64,000 nucleotides of DNA, from NCBI RefSeq assembly GCF_002214585.1, contig NZ_CP014862.1:682001-746000 (forward strand). The letters are read 5' to 3'. Made by a program: the position numbers and the translations under genes. Of the stretch, positions 17,672 to 26,261 are shown one piece after another (position 1 is the first letter of the stretch; each line of letters starts with the position of its first letter). Source of the DNA: Thermococcus profundus. Lineage in GTDB: Archaea > Methanobacteriota_B > Thermococci > Thermococcales > Thermococcaceae. Under the pieces are notes generated by a model, which was not told where the DNA came from, made no database searches, and was given only the letters and a program-made list of their open reading frames with translations.

Positions 17672-18343
17672 TTAGGGTTGCCCTTCCCATAGGAGGATTT
17701 CATCTCCCATGCTCTCGGCAATTAGCCTTCCATCCCTCTCAAAAACCCACGCGCCGCCGGGAGGATGGCTGTTCACGATGAAAGCCTTAACGCCGAGTAG
17801 CCTAACGCGCTCCGACATGGCTCTGACGTCTTCCTCGTTGGGCTCCCCGTAGTCGGGCGAGTATTCCATGGGCACGAAGAGGAGGTCTGGCTTTTTCCTC
17901 CTCACCCATTTGGCTATGCGCTTGTTGTAGAAGTCGCCGCAGATGATAATGGCAACCTTCCCGAACTCGGTTCTGGCAGTTTTCACCGTGTTGCCGGTGC
18001 AGAACTTGTGGGGTTCTTGGAACTTGTGGTGCTTGAGGAGGACTTCGCCGTTCCGCCCAATGAGCAAGGCCGAGTTGTAAATGCAGTGCTTGTATGGCTC
18101 AAGCAGGCCGAATACGATGTAGACGCCGTTCTCCCTTGCGAGGTTGCTCACCCTCCTGAAAATCTCATCGTAAAGCCCCGCCCCTGAAAAGTCCCACTCT
18201 CTAAAGCCCGTCAGGCAGTACTCGGGAAAAACGAGAAAGTCTGGATCCTGCTCTAAGGCCTCGCTAAAACGTCTTTTGAACTCCCTCCAGTTGGCCTCGA
18301 AGTTTCCATCTTCAACGCGCATTGGAATTAGAGCAACTCTCAT
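17672..18343 (-). CDS. Carbon-nitrogen hydrolase (nitrilase superfamily)
   Basis: A 223-residue hydrolase with the complete catalytic set: Glu in VFPEYCLTG (about residue 41), Lys in KHHKFQEP (about 105), Cys in IIICGDFYN (about 136). Likely an amidase; the substrate is unknown. It starts 4 nt inside the upstream membrane-anchored gene (ATGA overlap), so the two are coupled. Confidence 0.88.
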   Translation of the reverse strand: MRVALIPMRVEDGNFEANWREFKRRFSEALEQDPDFLVFPEYCLTGFREWDFSGAGLYDEIFRRVSNLARENGVYIVFGLLEPYKHCIYNSALLIGRNGEVLLKHHKFQEPHKFCTGNTVKTARTEFGKVAIIICGDFYNKRIAKWVRRKKPDLLFVPMEYSPDYGEPNEEDVRAMSERVRLLGVKAFIVNSHPPGGAWVFERDGRLIAESMGDEILLWEGQP

Positions 18344-18855
18344 CTCAGCTCCCTCGAAGCGTTTAGGAGCTCTTCTGCCAAGCTTTCGGGAATCTCTTCC
18401 GGTTTTTGATACTTTGAAAGCTCTTTAAAGAGCTCTTGAAGCCGTTTGAGGGCCTCAAGGTTGTCCTTTACTCTTGTCCTCATCTTTTCGGGCTCATCGT
18501 TTGAAACGTCGGTAAGAAAGCCATCTACGCTGGACAGGGCTTCAGAAAGAGTTGAATATTTTCTCTCACCTGTCAAGTCGTATAGCTCCGAGAAGACGTT
18601 CCCAAGGGATAACACGTTTTCTTCATAGCGAATCAGCTGAAGCCGTAGGTAGGCATCTGAGGCGTTATGCTCAATGGAGTGTTCAAGAAAGTCGGCCATA
18701 TCGGAGAGCACCAGCCTGGAGCGGAGGGAGTCGAGGTAGACGCTCTCTACAAGCCTTTCGTTCTTTTTCCTGCACCCTGCCCACGCGTAGGTGGCGGCGA
18801 GGAGAGCAATGGCCAGCAGGAGTGCGATTATCTTGAGGGTGCGCTTTTTCTTCAT
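18340..18855 (-). CDS. Hypothetical membrane-anchored helical protein
   Basis: A 171-residue protein with a basic N-terminus (MKKKRTLK), one membrane helix (about 8-26) ending near a cysteine (AGCRKK), then a charged helical domain. A classical lipobox is not evident. Its stop overlaps the start of the nitrilase-family gene. A TATA-like AGTTTTAAAG lies near 18890, shared with the divergent gene. Function unknown. Confidence 0.65.
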   Translation of the reverse strand: MKKKRTLKIIALLLAIALLAATYAWAGCRKKNERLVESVYLDSLRSRLVLSDMADFLEHSIEHNASDAYLRLQLIRYEENVLSLGNVFSELYDLTGERKYSTLSEALSSVDGFLTDVSNDEPEKMRTRVKDNLEALKRLQELFKELSKYQKPEEIPESLAEELLNASRELR

Positions 18856-18938
18856 CCTAAATCACCTACTTACCACTAACCTGCAAAAACTTTAAAACTT
18901 TTTGTCCACAAAAATGCTTAGCTCTAGGGGGTCCTGAA

Positions 18939-19874
18939 ATGAGAACGTATTCCTTTGGAGTCGAGACGGTTCCGGCCGCTTTAGCGGGTGATCTGCTTAT
19001 TGGAAGCGTTCACAACGGGAGGAACTACAGGATCATGCTGGCGAGGGCTAGAGGGGAAGAAATACTCGAAACGCGCTTTCTAGGTGAGAGAAACGACTGG
19101 GAAGGACACGCTATAGCGCGAATTGAAGACGGCTACGTAATAGGGGGAGCCGTTGAGGGAAAGGCAACGCCTGATGGAGGAGAAGGATGGAAGGCCTACA
19201 TCGCAAGACTCGATGAGAGCTTAAACCCCCTCTGGGAGCGGGAGATTGAAATTAGGGGCAACGAATGCGTTTACTCAATTTTGCCGGCTGGCGGTTCAAT
19301 CTTCATAGCCGGCGAGACGGGAAGGCCCAGAAACAAGGGGTTCTTTGTTGGAAAGCTCTCTATGGAAGGAGAACTGGATTGGCTGAAGGATTTTGGCAAT
19401 TGGGAGGACGTTGTGACGGCATCCCTTCTTCCAGGGGAAAGGCCGAGGTTAGTCGGGAACGTTAAAGATGAAGGCTGGAAGGTCATCACCTTTGATTTCG
19501 CTCCTAACGGGAACTTCTTAGGCCAGGAACTCCTCGCGGAAGATGGGATAGCGCTCACCGCGGCACTTTGGAACGGCAAGCTCATCCTGGCCGGTTATGA
19601 TGGAGACGACCTCTGGGTCTGGGGTGGGGGATGGGAGGTAACCATTCCAAACGGCTCCGCAACATCTCTCCTCCCACTTGAGAGCCGCCTCCTCGTTGGG
19701 GGAGAAATTGAAGGTAGGGCCATCGTTATGGAGTTTGGCTCCAATGGGGAAATCCTCTGGAAGAAGCCCCTCTGGGAGCGCGGCTGGGTTGAGGTTCTGG
19801 CTCGTGAGATTGCGGCAGGGGTGAAGGAAGAAGGCGAAAGGACCGTCATGGCCCTCGAAGCGATAGGGAGATAA
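18939..19874 (+). CDS. Hypothetical beta-propeller-like protein
   Basis: A 311-residue cytoplasmic protein without a signal peptide. It consists of repeated short strands with Gly/Trp: GDLLIGSV, DGYVIGGAVEG, GSIFIAGETG, GKLILAGYDGDDLWVWGGGW and SRLLVGGEIEGRAIVMEF. This spacing resembles a beta-propeller. TATA-like ACTTTAAAAC lies near 18890 and GGGGGTCC precedes the start. I do not recognise a specific family. Confidence 0.65.
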   Translation: MRTYSFGVETVPAALAGDLLIGSVHNGRNYRIMLARARGEEILETRFLGERNDWEGHAIARIEDGYVIGGAVEGKATPDGGEGWKAYIARLDESLNPLWEREIEIRGNECVYSILPAGGSIFIAGETGRPRNKGFFVGKLSMEGELDWLKDFGNWEDVVTASLLPGERPRLVGNVKDEGWKVITFDFAPNGNFLGQELLAEDGIALTAALWNGKLILAGYDGDDLWVWGGGWEVTIPNGSATSLLPLESRLLVGGEIEGRAIVMEFGSNGEILWKKPLWERGWVEVLAREIAAGVKEEGERTVMALEAIGR

Positions 19875-19907
19875 ACCCCGTTCCCTAAAACGTTGGGGGG
19901 GTTCAAC

Positions 19908-21119
19908 ATGGATCTAATCAGGAAGTTCAAGCTCCTGATGGCCCTGATAAGCACGGGCTTCCTTGGGAACCTGCTCGTTATCTACTTCCTCTCCAGGGGC
20001 TTCAGCTACGCCCAGATAGGCCTTGAGACCTCTATAGGTGTCCTTGGGGCTTTCCTCTTTGAGGTTCCAACTGGAGTCGTGGGCGACAAAATCAGCAGAA
20101 AGCTGAGCGTCCTCATGGGATTTAGTATTCACGCCCTCGGGAGTGTTATTCTCCTCTTCCTCCGCAACTTTCCCATGCTCCTGCTCTACGCCCTCATCTC
20201 CTCCCTCGGTGCCTCATTCGTCAGCGGAAGCTTTGAGGCGTGGCTCTTCGACGACCTGAAGCACATCGGGAGGGAGAAGGAATACAGAAAAGTCATGAGG
20301 GACGCTAAAAGCATAACCATTCCGCTCTCAGCAACAGCGCTGATAATCGGAGGCTTTCTGGCGCAGTTCTACGGCTTCATCCTTCCCATAATCCTGAGCC
20401 TCGTCGTTGAGCTTTCGGCGATAGTCCTTATACTCTCAATTCCTGAGTACGAGTTCAAGAAAACTGAGAGAGACTATCTGGGCCACACATTGTCCTCTTT
20501 AAGGGAGCTCTTCCAGCCGAGGCTCTTCTGGTTGATCCTCCTCTCCATAGTCGTGAGCATGCAGGCCAACCAGTTCAGAAAGTTCTTTGAGCCCTACCTT
20601 GGAGATATACTAGCAAGAAGCCTCGGAACAACCCTCATGGGCACTCTAGGACTCCTTGGTGTTGTCGAGGTCACGGTTAGGACGGTTCCGAGGCTGGTCG
20701 GAGTCCGCCTCCGCGACTCCTGGAGCAGAAAAGCCTACTCCCTCGCCCCCATCCTGATTCCAGTGTTCACGGTTCTCTCCGTGGTCTACCCCAACCCCCT
20801 CTGGATAGTCACCCTTGGGATAGTCCTCACAATCCTAACGGCGGCATTCAGCTTCAACCTCAGCGTGGAGTTCCAGCACAGGATACCAAGCGAGAAGAGG
20901 GCCACCCTGCTCTCCCTTGACAGGATGATCGCGGGATTGATGATGGCCCTTTTCTATGCCGTTTATGGCTTCGCTGTGGACAAACTGGGCCTGGCTGAGG
21001 CGAGGCTAATGTTTGCCGTGATTCTGCTGGTAGTTGGGGCAAGTTTCAAGGTCGGGGAAGTTCTGGGATTCCTTGGGGAACACCTGAGGTTGAGCCACCT
21101 TGAGGGAAGCGGGAACTGA
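19908..21119 (+). CDS. MFS transporter
   Basis: A 403-residue permease with about 12 hydrophobic helices. The helix 2-3 loop VGDKISRKLSVLMGF fits the MFS signature GxxxDxxGRR, and SGSFEAWLFDDL in helix 5 is typical of the drug-efflux-like archaeal group. ATG 19908 follows GGGGGGGTTCAAC. Substrate unknown. It stands alone between a propeller-like gene and a convergent CPBP protease gene. Confidence 0.85.
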   Translation: MDLIRKFKLLMALISTGFLGNLLVIYFLSRGFSYAQIGLETSIGVLGAFLFEVPTGVVGDKISRKLSVLMGFSIHALGSVILLFLRNFPMLLLYALISSLGASFVSGSFEAWLFDDLKHIGREKEYRKVMRDAKSITIPLSATALIIGGFLAQFYGFILPIILSLVVELSAIVLILSIPEYEFKKTERDYLGHTLSSLRELFQPRLFWLILLSIVVSMQANQFRKFFEPYLGDILARSLGTTLMGTLGLLGVVEVTVRTVPRLVGVRLRDSWSRKAYSLAPILIPVFTVLSVVYPNPLWIVTLGIVLTILTAAFSFNLSVEFQHRIPSEKRATLLSLDRMIAGLMMALFYAVYGFAVDKLGLAEARLMFAVILLVVGASFKVGEVLGFLGEHLRLSHLEGSGN

Positions 21120-21120
21120 A

Positions 21121-21969
21121 TCATGCCTTGCTTCCCCTCCTTTTCAGCATTGAAAGTTCAGCGTAAACGATCCCCAGCATGGAGAATCCCACAAAAGTTC
21201 CCCAGAGCAGACCGCCGGTGGAGTATACGCCGCTGAGATAATCAGCGGCCTTAATTAGCTCGTTCCTGAAGATCACTGGGAGCAAGACTGCAAAGAGAGC
21301 CGCAGTTCCCAGGATCACCTTTCTGGCGCTTTCATACTTTACATATGCCCAGGGGAGCATATTCCCAAGCCAGTGAATCCCCATCACCAGAAGGAGACTG
21401 CCAGTGTAGAGGTAGGCCCAGCCGAGGACAAACCCGATGAGGATGTTGAAGAGGAGCGTACTCCAGCGTCTGGTGGGATGCGAGAACTTGTGAGAGATTC
21501 CGAAGAAGATGGAAATCCCAACGAGGCCAGCCAACGGATTCCAGAGCGATAGAAGACCTAGGAAAACGTAGCGGTAGGTCAACTCCTCAGGCAGAGCGGC
21601 GCTTATAACCTGGATAACGGCTGCCTGAGCGAAGGTAAGGCTTTTCACGAGCTCCAGCTCTTTCCTTTCTTCCTCGCTTTTAGGGTGAAAAAAATCCCGG
21701 AATTCTGGGATGGCTGGGATGGAGCTCAAAAGTGCCAGCGAGAAGAAGGGCAGAAAATCCTTTAGGGGGAAATCCCAGCGGACGAAGTAAATCCCTGGAC
21801 AGAGGAGGGTCACAAAGATCGCAAGGAAAACCGTGAAGAGTGATGTGAAGAGCCAGTAGCCGGCTATCTCCCCAAATTTTCTTTGAAACGCCTTTACAAG
21901 GGGCTTGGTATACAAACCCTTTGTTACGAAGAGGAGAAACGCTAGGATGAATACAATCAGTGGGTTCAT
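21121..21969 (-). CDS. CPBP (CAAX protease/bacteriocin-processing) family membrane metalloprotease
   Basis: A 282-residue membrane protein with about 8 helices. The CPBP motifs are visible: EELTYR (EExxxR) at about residue 124, then FFGISHKFSH with the metal-binding histidines. Members are Rce1-like glutamyl proteases. The target is unknown. A TATA-like AAATACC precedes the gene near 22005. Confidence 0.8.
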   Translation of the reverse strand: MNPLIVFILAFLLFVTKGLYTKPLVKAFQRKFGEIAGYWLFTSLFTVFLAIFVTLLCPGIYFVRWDFPLKDFLPFFSLALLSSIPAIPEFRDFFHPKSEEERKELELVKSLTFAQAAVIQVISAALPEELTYRYVFLGLLSLWNPLAGLVGISIFFGISHKFSHPTRRWSTLLFNILIGFVLGWAYLYTGSLLLVMGIHWLGNMLPWAYVKYESARKVILGTAALFAVLLPVIFRNELIKAADYLSGVYSTGGLLWGTFVGFSMLGIVYAELSMLKRRGSKA

Positions 21970-22038
21970 GGCATCACCATTCTAGTTTGAGGTGGTATTT
22001 TAAAAATCTTTTCATAATAGTAATGATTGTTTCCATAG

Positions 22039-22530
22039 TTAAAACAACGAATCTCTCCCGGACTTTCTTTCTGCCAAAAACCTCCTCAGCATCTCTGCCT
22101 TCTCGATCCTTCCAAGCTTCAGGTAGGCCTGATACTCGTACTCTAAGTCGAGAACGGGTATTTTCATGCCCTCAACTTCCACGAAGCGCCTGTACCTGTT
22201 TACGTCCACAGGCTCCTCCCACTCATCGTTGACCCTCTTCTGAATGTCGCCCATTATTTCGACTTTGATCCCATCGATCATCAGAGCCCCAAAGTGCGAG
22301 CGGATTCTCTCGCTCTCCTTAAATTTGACAGGTTCGATTACAAACTCAGAAAAGAGGCGTTCGATTTCATAAGCTCCCTCTCTGTCCGTTTGGATATCAA
22401 TATCATGGGGCTCAACAGGGATACCTTGGAGGGCAAAGCCGAGGCTACCGGTAACCGCCCAGGTGACGTCGCTTTTGCTCAGCCTTTCATAGATCCTTCG
22501 GAGGACTTTGAGATGTTTCTGAGGAATCAT
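22039..22530 (-). CDS. Nucleotidyltransferase-fold protein
   Basis: A 163-residue protein of the pol-beta-like nucleotidyltransferase superfamily. The motif is WAVTGSLGFALQGIPVEPHDIDIQTD: GS followed by DxD, with the third acidic residue in VEIMGD. It resembles stand-alone aminoglycoside-adenylyltransferase-like or MNT proteins. No HEPN partner is adjacent. A TATA-like GCTATAAATCG lies about 20-27 nt upstream (22548-22557). Confidence 0.8.
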   Translation of the reverse strand: MIPQKHLKVLRRIYERLSKSDVTWAVTGSLGFALQGIPVEPHDIDIQTDREGAYEIERLFSEFVIEPVKFKESERIRSHFGALMIDGIKVEIMGDIQKRVNDEWEEPVDVNRYRRFVEVEGMKIPVLDLEYEYQAYLKLGRIEKAEMLRRFLAERKSGRDSLF

Positions 22531-22753
22531 CGTTTGTACACCTCGTCGATTTATAGCTCAAACAGGATAAAAACCTTGGGAACTCTGACAGTCACGAATT
22601 TTCGTCACAGCTCCTCAACAACCACCAAAACGCCCCTCGTAGGTCGCTATGGATCTCTGCACAGTCAGCATGGTGCTATGAATGCCTCGCTTTTGAAATC
22701 TCGGAAACATCATCCGCTAATATCGAGAGGAGAGCTCCGGCAAGGGGAACATA

Positions 22754-22776
22754 GTGATGATACCCCACCAACCTGA
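22754..22776 (+). ncRNA. Candidate C/D-box sRNA 5' half (16S-directed guide)
   Basis: A perfect C box GTGATGA (22754-22760), a 12-nt spacer TACCCCACCAAC, and a perfect CTGA (22773-22776) have the standard archaeal C-to-D' geometry. The spacer is antisense to GUUGGUGGGGUA, a segment I recall as conserved in 16S rRNA near E. coli 250-265. A TATA-like CTAATATCG lies about 30 nt upstream. I cannot find a convincing C'/D half; the next CTGA (22823) is too far and a repeat, GTGCTATGAA, intervenes. It may be truncated or inactive. Confidence 0.4.
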
Positions 22777-22799
22777 AAGTCTGGGGTTTAGTGCTATGA

Positions 22800-22991
22800 A
22801 CACGCGCCCTGGCGGCTAAAAAGCTGACCAAAAGGGCCTTTGCAGTACTTAATGAGGAGGGCAAACTCATTGGGACAGTCATCTTGAGCGGAATAGAGTT
22901 CAGGAACGGAACGGCGGAAATAGGGTATGTTGTAGGAAAGAATACTGAAATCAGGCTACGCAAGTGGGCACTGACCTCCTCCCCGTCCTAA
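22800..22991 (+). pseudogene. Truncated GNAT acetyltransferase remnant
   Basis: An open frame of 63 codons without a plausible start reads KRAFAVLNEEGKLIGTVIL, then EFRNGTAEIGYVVGK. This is the central part of a RimJ-type GNAT domain (beta4/beta5, just before the acetyl-CoA loop). After GYVVGK the frame runs into unrelated sequence at the probable IS end and stops. The N-terminal part is missing. It is a decayed copy, not an active enzyme. Confidence 0.6.
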
Positions 22992-23003
22992 AGAGCGAGG
23001 CTT
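22974..23003 (+). mobile_element. Probable IS200/IS605-family end remnant
   Basis: CCTCCCCGTCCTAAAGAGCG followed by AGGCTT is an imperfect hairpin (CCTC...GAGG). It resembles, from memory, the CCTCCCCGCCCTAAAGGGCG-type right ends of IS200/IS605 elements common in Thermococcales. It interrupts the acetyltransferase remnant. No TnpA or TnpB coding sequence is nearby, so only a scar remains. Confidence 0.4.
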
Positions 23004-23083
23004 TCATAAGAAAAGGTAACAAATCCTAAGCGTGTACAAAAACATTTTATACTTCTGATACTAAGTGAAAACTGGTGATTATC

Positions 23084-24094
23084 ATGAGAAAAATTGTGGG
23101 AATTCTCGTGGTAGTTATGGTTCTTGCTTCGGGGTGCCTTGGGAACGATGGGGTGAAAACGAAAACACCCGGGACATCACAAACGGAATCCCCCAAAACC
23201 ACCGTTTCTCCTGGAGAAGGGAACCCCGACAACCCGTCCCTGGCTATCGAGAGAATCGCTCCCTCTGATCCTCTCTGCGGTTTGGACCCGAGTGAAGCTA
23301 TCTCGCAGTTTATTGGGGCTCTTCAAGATGACTACTCGCTTAAACCTACCGAGCCTGATTTTCCGGTTCCAGAGGGAAGCCTTGCCAGCGAGGTCTTCGA
23401 GGTTTCTGAGGTCTCGGGAGCTTACGTTGCAGTTTTTGCTTATCCCGACTATTACTCAGCCTCCAGCGCCTTGGAAGACCTTAGAGAAAAGCTTAACATC
23501 AAAGCAAACACCACAGACGGATTCCAGTGGGAGGGAAAAGGCAAGGATGCACTTTACTCGGCCTTTTCAATGTATTTCGGAGGGTTCTATCTAGTTGTCT
23601 TGTTCAAAGTGCCATACAGCCAAGATCTGATTGACGAGGCTGAGTACACCCTCAAGGATCTTATGTTCCATACAATGTGGGTTGGTCCCTCTCCGGGGAA
23701 GATGCTGGGCTTCTTTATGCATACGAGAGTTCTCAACCAGACCTGGGGAAGTAATGCCTTCTCCGGCGATCTCCTATCGATCAGTGGACTAACTCCAGAG
23801 GGGGCAAGGATTGAGGCGGCCGTTTATAGAGAGGGATGCGGTTGGGAAGTCTATGATACACTGAAGGAAAAAATTGAAAAGCTGGGGTTCAGGGAAAAAG
23901 CTCTTCCACAGCTTAAATCTCACGATCCCGCTGGGGAGGTCGTCCAGAGGGCCTACTTTGAGGGGGATCTCGGAGTGTACATAGAGCTGTACCGGGGGCC
24001 GGGAATGGACAGAGTGATGCTCCTCTACGGGAACAAGAGTGCCGTAAAAACGGCGGTTTTGAACATGTGGTCGGAGGGTAGTTCTGCCGGCTGA
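23084..24094 (+). CDS. Hypothetical secreted lipoprotein
   Basis: A 336-residue protein with a lipoprotein signal (VLASGC, Cys about 19) and a Thr/Ser/Pro linker to about residue 45. The globular domain carries five further cysteines, including CGL near residue 65 and GCGW near 250. Two halves each look like an alpha/beta unit (YVAVFAYPDYYSASSALEDLREKL and a later AAVYREGCGWEVYDTLKEKI), possibly a duplication. I do not recognise it. ATG 23084 follows GGTGATT; a TATA-like ATTTTATACT lies about 32 nt upstream. The 165 nt that follow hold a start-less open frame only. Confidence 0.75.
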   Translation: MRKIVGILVVVMVLASGCLGNDGVKTKTPGTSQTESPKTTVSPGEGNPDNPSLAIERIAPSDPLCGLDPSEAISQFIGALQDDYSLKPTEPDFPVPEGSLASEVFEVSEVSGAYVAVFAYPDYYSASSALEDLREKLNIKANTTDGFQWEGKGKDALYSAFSMYFGGFYLVVLFKVPYSQDLIDEAEYTLKDLMFHTMWVGPSPGKMLGFFMHTRVLNQTWGSNAFSGDLLSISGLTPEGARIEAAVYREGCGWEVYDTLKEKIEKLGFREKALPQLKSHDPAGEVVQRAYFEGDLGVYIELYRGPGMDRVMLLYGNKSAVKTAVLNMWSEGSSAG

Positions 24095-24260
24095 TTTCAT
24101 TTTATTTAAAAGGCGTGTCTTTGAGAGGAGCGGGGAAATTCAGAGCCTGGCGGTTCTGGCATCTTCCATGGCGGTTGCCTCATCACTGTTCCTTCTGAAG
24201 ACCGTCAGGAAAGCAAAAGCATAAAATCCAACGGGCAGACTTACCAACAGGTGAAACATC

Positions 24261-25073
24261 ATGGAACCAAAGATTCGTGAAGCTAAACCCGAGGATAAAC
24301 CCTTCATTGAGGAGATAGCGAGGCTGACATGGGGCGGGGAGGATTATTTAGCGCGCGTCTTCGATGAGTGGGTTGAAGACGGGAACTTCTACGTGCTTGA
24401 ACTTGAGGGAAAGGTAATCGGAACCGTCAAGCTGACGTTCCTTCCAGGAAAGGTCGGCTGGCTGGAAGGGCTGAGAGTTCATCCTGATTATCGCGGCAGG
24501 GGCTATGGAAAGCTCCTCCATGACTTTATCCTGTGGAAGGGCGAAGAACTTGTGGAAGAGGGAAAGATCGAAGCCCTGGAATTTGCGACTTACTTCCTCA
24601 ACAGGGAGAGCATAGAGATGGCAAGAGGAAGCGGGTTTATAGTTAAAGCGCGGTTCTTCGCGGCGGGCGCGAGGGTTGGCGATTTTGAACCCGAAGAGCC
24701 TACGATGATAGAACCAACGATGGAAGACTTAACGCTGGGCCTCATTCCAGTCGGCTGGCGTTTCGTGAAGCGGAGCGAAGAGACCCTTGAGTGGATACGA
24801 AAGAACGCTGAGCTCTATGACTACAACGGCCTCCGCTTCATAGGGCCAAAGGATGGAACAACGTTCACCCCCCTCGACCCGGGCCCTGCTGTCCTGAGGG
24901 CTCTCCTGCCGGCGATGGCGTGGGTGGCGAAGGAAAGGGATAAAGAGCAGTTCGACCTTATGTTGCTCAGTGCGATAAAGCCTGTTCTCCCAGGCTTTAA
25001 AAGGGCAGGGATTTGGATATGGGACGGTTCAGAGGAGCCGAACGTTCTTGTTTTCAGGAAGAAGCTGGTTTAG
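24261..25073 (+). CDS. GNAT family N-acetyltransferase (two-domain)
   Basis: A 270-residue protein. The N-terminal GNAT domain (1-150) has the acetyl-CoA loop RVHPDYRGRGYGKLLHDF (RxxGxG). Residues about 150-270 form a second, C-terminal domain present in a paralogue at 51695-52546. CAGGTGA precedes the ATG. The acetyl acceptor is unknown. Confidence 0.85.
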   Translation: MEPKIREAKPEDKPFIEEIARLTWGGEDYLARVFDEWVEDGNFYVLELEGKVIGTVKLTFLPGKVGWLEGLRVHPDYRGRGYGKLLHDFILWKGEELVEEGKIEALEFATYFLNRESIEMARGSGFIVKARFFAAGARVGDFEPEEPTMIEPTMEDLTLGLIPVGWRFVKRSEETLEWIRKNAELYDYNGLRFIGPKDGTTFTPLDPGPAVLRALLPAMAWVAKERDKEQFDLMLLSAIKPVLPGFKRAGIWIWDGSEEPNVLVFRKKLV

Positions 25074-25291
25074 TTCCTTTCCTTCTTAAAAACCAGCTCC
25101 CTCCAGTTGATATCAACAAAAAACTCCCTCGTTAGGACATTCGCGATTTCCTCTGGGAGGCCTTCCTTCTTAAGGGCTCTTTTGAAAGCCCTCCTTCCCC
25201 GGCGGACAACCCTGGTTAACCCTGCGATTTGAAATAACAGCCTTGGAATATGCAAAAATAGAAGCTTGAGAAGAGAACGAACTAAATTCAC
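25070..25291 (-). CDS. Small basic hypothetical protein
   Basis: A 73-residue protein, hydrophobic/basic at the N-terminus (MNLVRSLLKLLFLHIPRLL) and Arg/Lys-rich in the middle (RVVRRGRRAFKRALKK). Its start overlaps the stop of the acidic coiled-coil gene by 4 nt, so they are translationally coupled and may interact by charge. Function unknown. Confidence 0.6.
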   Translation of the reverse strand: MNLVRSLLKLLFLHIPRLLFQIAGLTRVVRRGRRAFKRALKKEGLPEEIANVLTREFFVDINWRELVFKKERN

Positions 25292-25779
25292 TCCTCTTTC
25301 TCCTCCTCTTCAATCTCGACTTCTTTGACTTTTCTCGGCTTGGTGGGGATGTTTATGCTGACGTTACCGCCTTTCTGCTTTATCATGTTCACGAGGGCTT
25401 CGGTGAGTGTCTTAGCGACGTTTATGCTGGCCATGTACTCCTTCGTCAGCTCGAGGGCGGCCTCTTTATCCATCCCGGCCTCCACGAGGTTCTTGTAGAA
25501 GTCAGCCACGCTTTTGCCCATGGCGGCCATCTTCTCCGGGTCGTAGAGCTCCCTGAGGAGCTCCTTTATCGGCCCCATAATGCCCTCCATCAGGGTTCCG
25601 ACCCGGTCCATCATCATGGCTACCTTGTCGAGATCCCTGTCGCCTTCGACGGCATCTATCAGGTCTTCAAGCATGTCCACCTTCCGCTCGAGGGCCTCAA
25701 GCTCCTCTGGTGTCTTTGCGTTCTTCATCTCCTCGGCAATTTCTTCAATCAGTTTCTCAATCTTCTCCGTGCCCACCAT
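25288..25779 (-). CDS. Acidic helical (coiled-coil) protein
   Basis: A 163-residue, strongly acidic helical protein. The first 60 residues form a heptad-like Glu/Lys coiled coil (EKIEKLIEEIAEEMKNAKT), and the tail is KEVEIEEEEKEE. ATG 25779 follows GAGGTGGTTGAT; an upstream in-frame start lacks a site. It is the middle gene between an HTH regulator (10-nt gap) and a small basic protein. I do not recognise the family. Confidence 0.65.
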   Translation of the reverse strand: MVGTEKIEKLIEEIAEEMKNAKTPEELEALERKVDMLEDLIDAVEGDRDLDKVAMMMDRVGTLMEGIMGPIKELLRELYDPEKMAAMGKSVADFYKNLVEAGMDKEAALELTKEYMASINVAKTLTEALVNMIKQKGGNVSINIPTKPRKVKEVEIEEEEKEE

Positions 25780-25789
25780 ATCAACCACC

Positions 25790-26236
25790 TCAATAATCAT
25801 TAGTCTGCTCAAACCTAATCGGCATTCCGATCAGCTCTAACCACCTCTTGACCACGTCGCGGGAGAGGACGTAAACTCGGCCCTTGGAGCTCTCAGAAGA
25901 AACCTCCTTCACAACGCCCAGTTTTTTCAGCTCCTCAAGCTTCGCCCTTACAGTGTTCCGTGAAGCCTTTCCGCGCCTCCCCTTAAGTTCCCGGGCTATC
26001 TGGCTAACGTTGGCTCTCCTGAGATCGAAGAGAATCTTCACAATTTCCCTGGCTATTGGATCGTGCTTTATCTCGGGGATAACAACGTCTATGCTCAGCC
26101 CGCCGTATTCGGCATAGAGGTTGAGGAGCCTGAGGTAAGACTGGGCCAGCTGGGAGACTATCTCGAAGCTCTTTCTGAGGGCATCAAGAGCCTCCCTGAG
26201 CTCCTGGACTTCCCTGGCCAAGTCTTCATCGGGCAT
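25790..26236 (-). CDS. Winged-helix transcriptional regulator with N-terminal coiled coil
   Basis: A 148-residue DNA-binding protein. Residues 1-45 form a coiled coil (QELREALDALRKSFEIV). Residues about 70-130 are a winged helix (PIAREIVKILFDLRRANVSQIARELKG, TVRAKLEELKKLGVVKEV, wing RVYVLS). It leads a three-gene set with the acidic and basic proteins, which it may regulate. The start is uncertain: TTG 26257 is in frame but has no better ribosome binding site. Confidence 0.75.
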   Translation of the reverse strand: MPDEDLAREVQELREALDALRKSFEIVSQLAQSYLRLLNLYAEYGGLSIDVVIPEIKHDPIAREIVKILFDLRRANVSQIARELKGRRGKASRNTVRAKLEELKKLGVVKEVSSESSKGRVYVLSRDVVKRWLELIGMPIRFEQTNDY

Positions 26237-26261
26237 GTTCGTTATTTGGATGCTCAATCAT

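Noticed and set aside
22676-22963. 95-codon minus-strand frame in the gene-poor region
   Set aside because: It runs antisense to the acetyltransferase remnant and the C/D half-signature; no ribosome binding site or domain.
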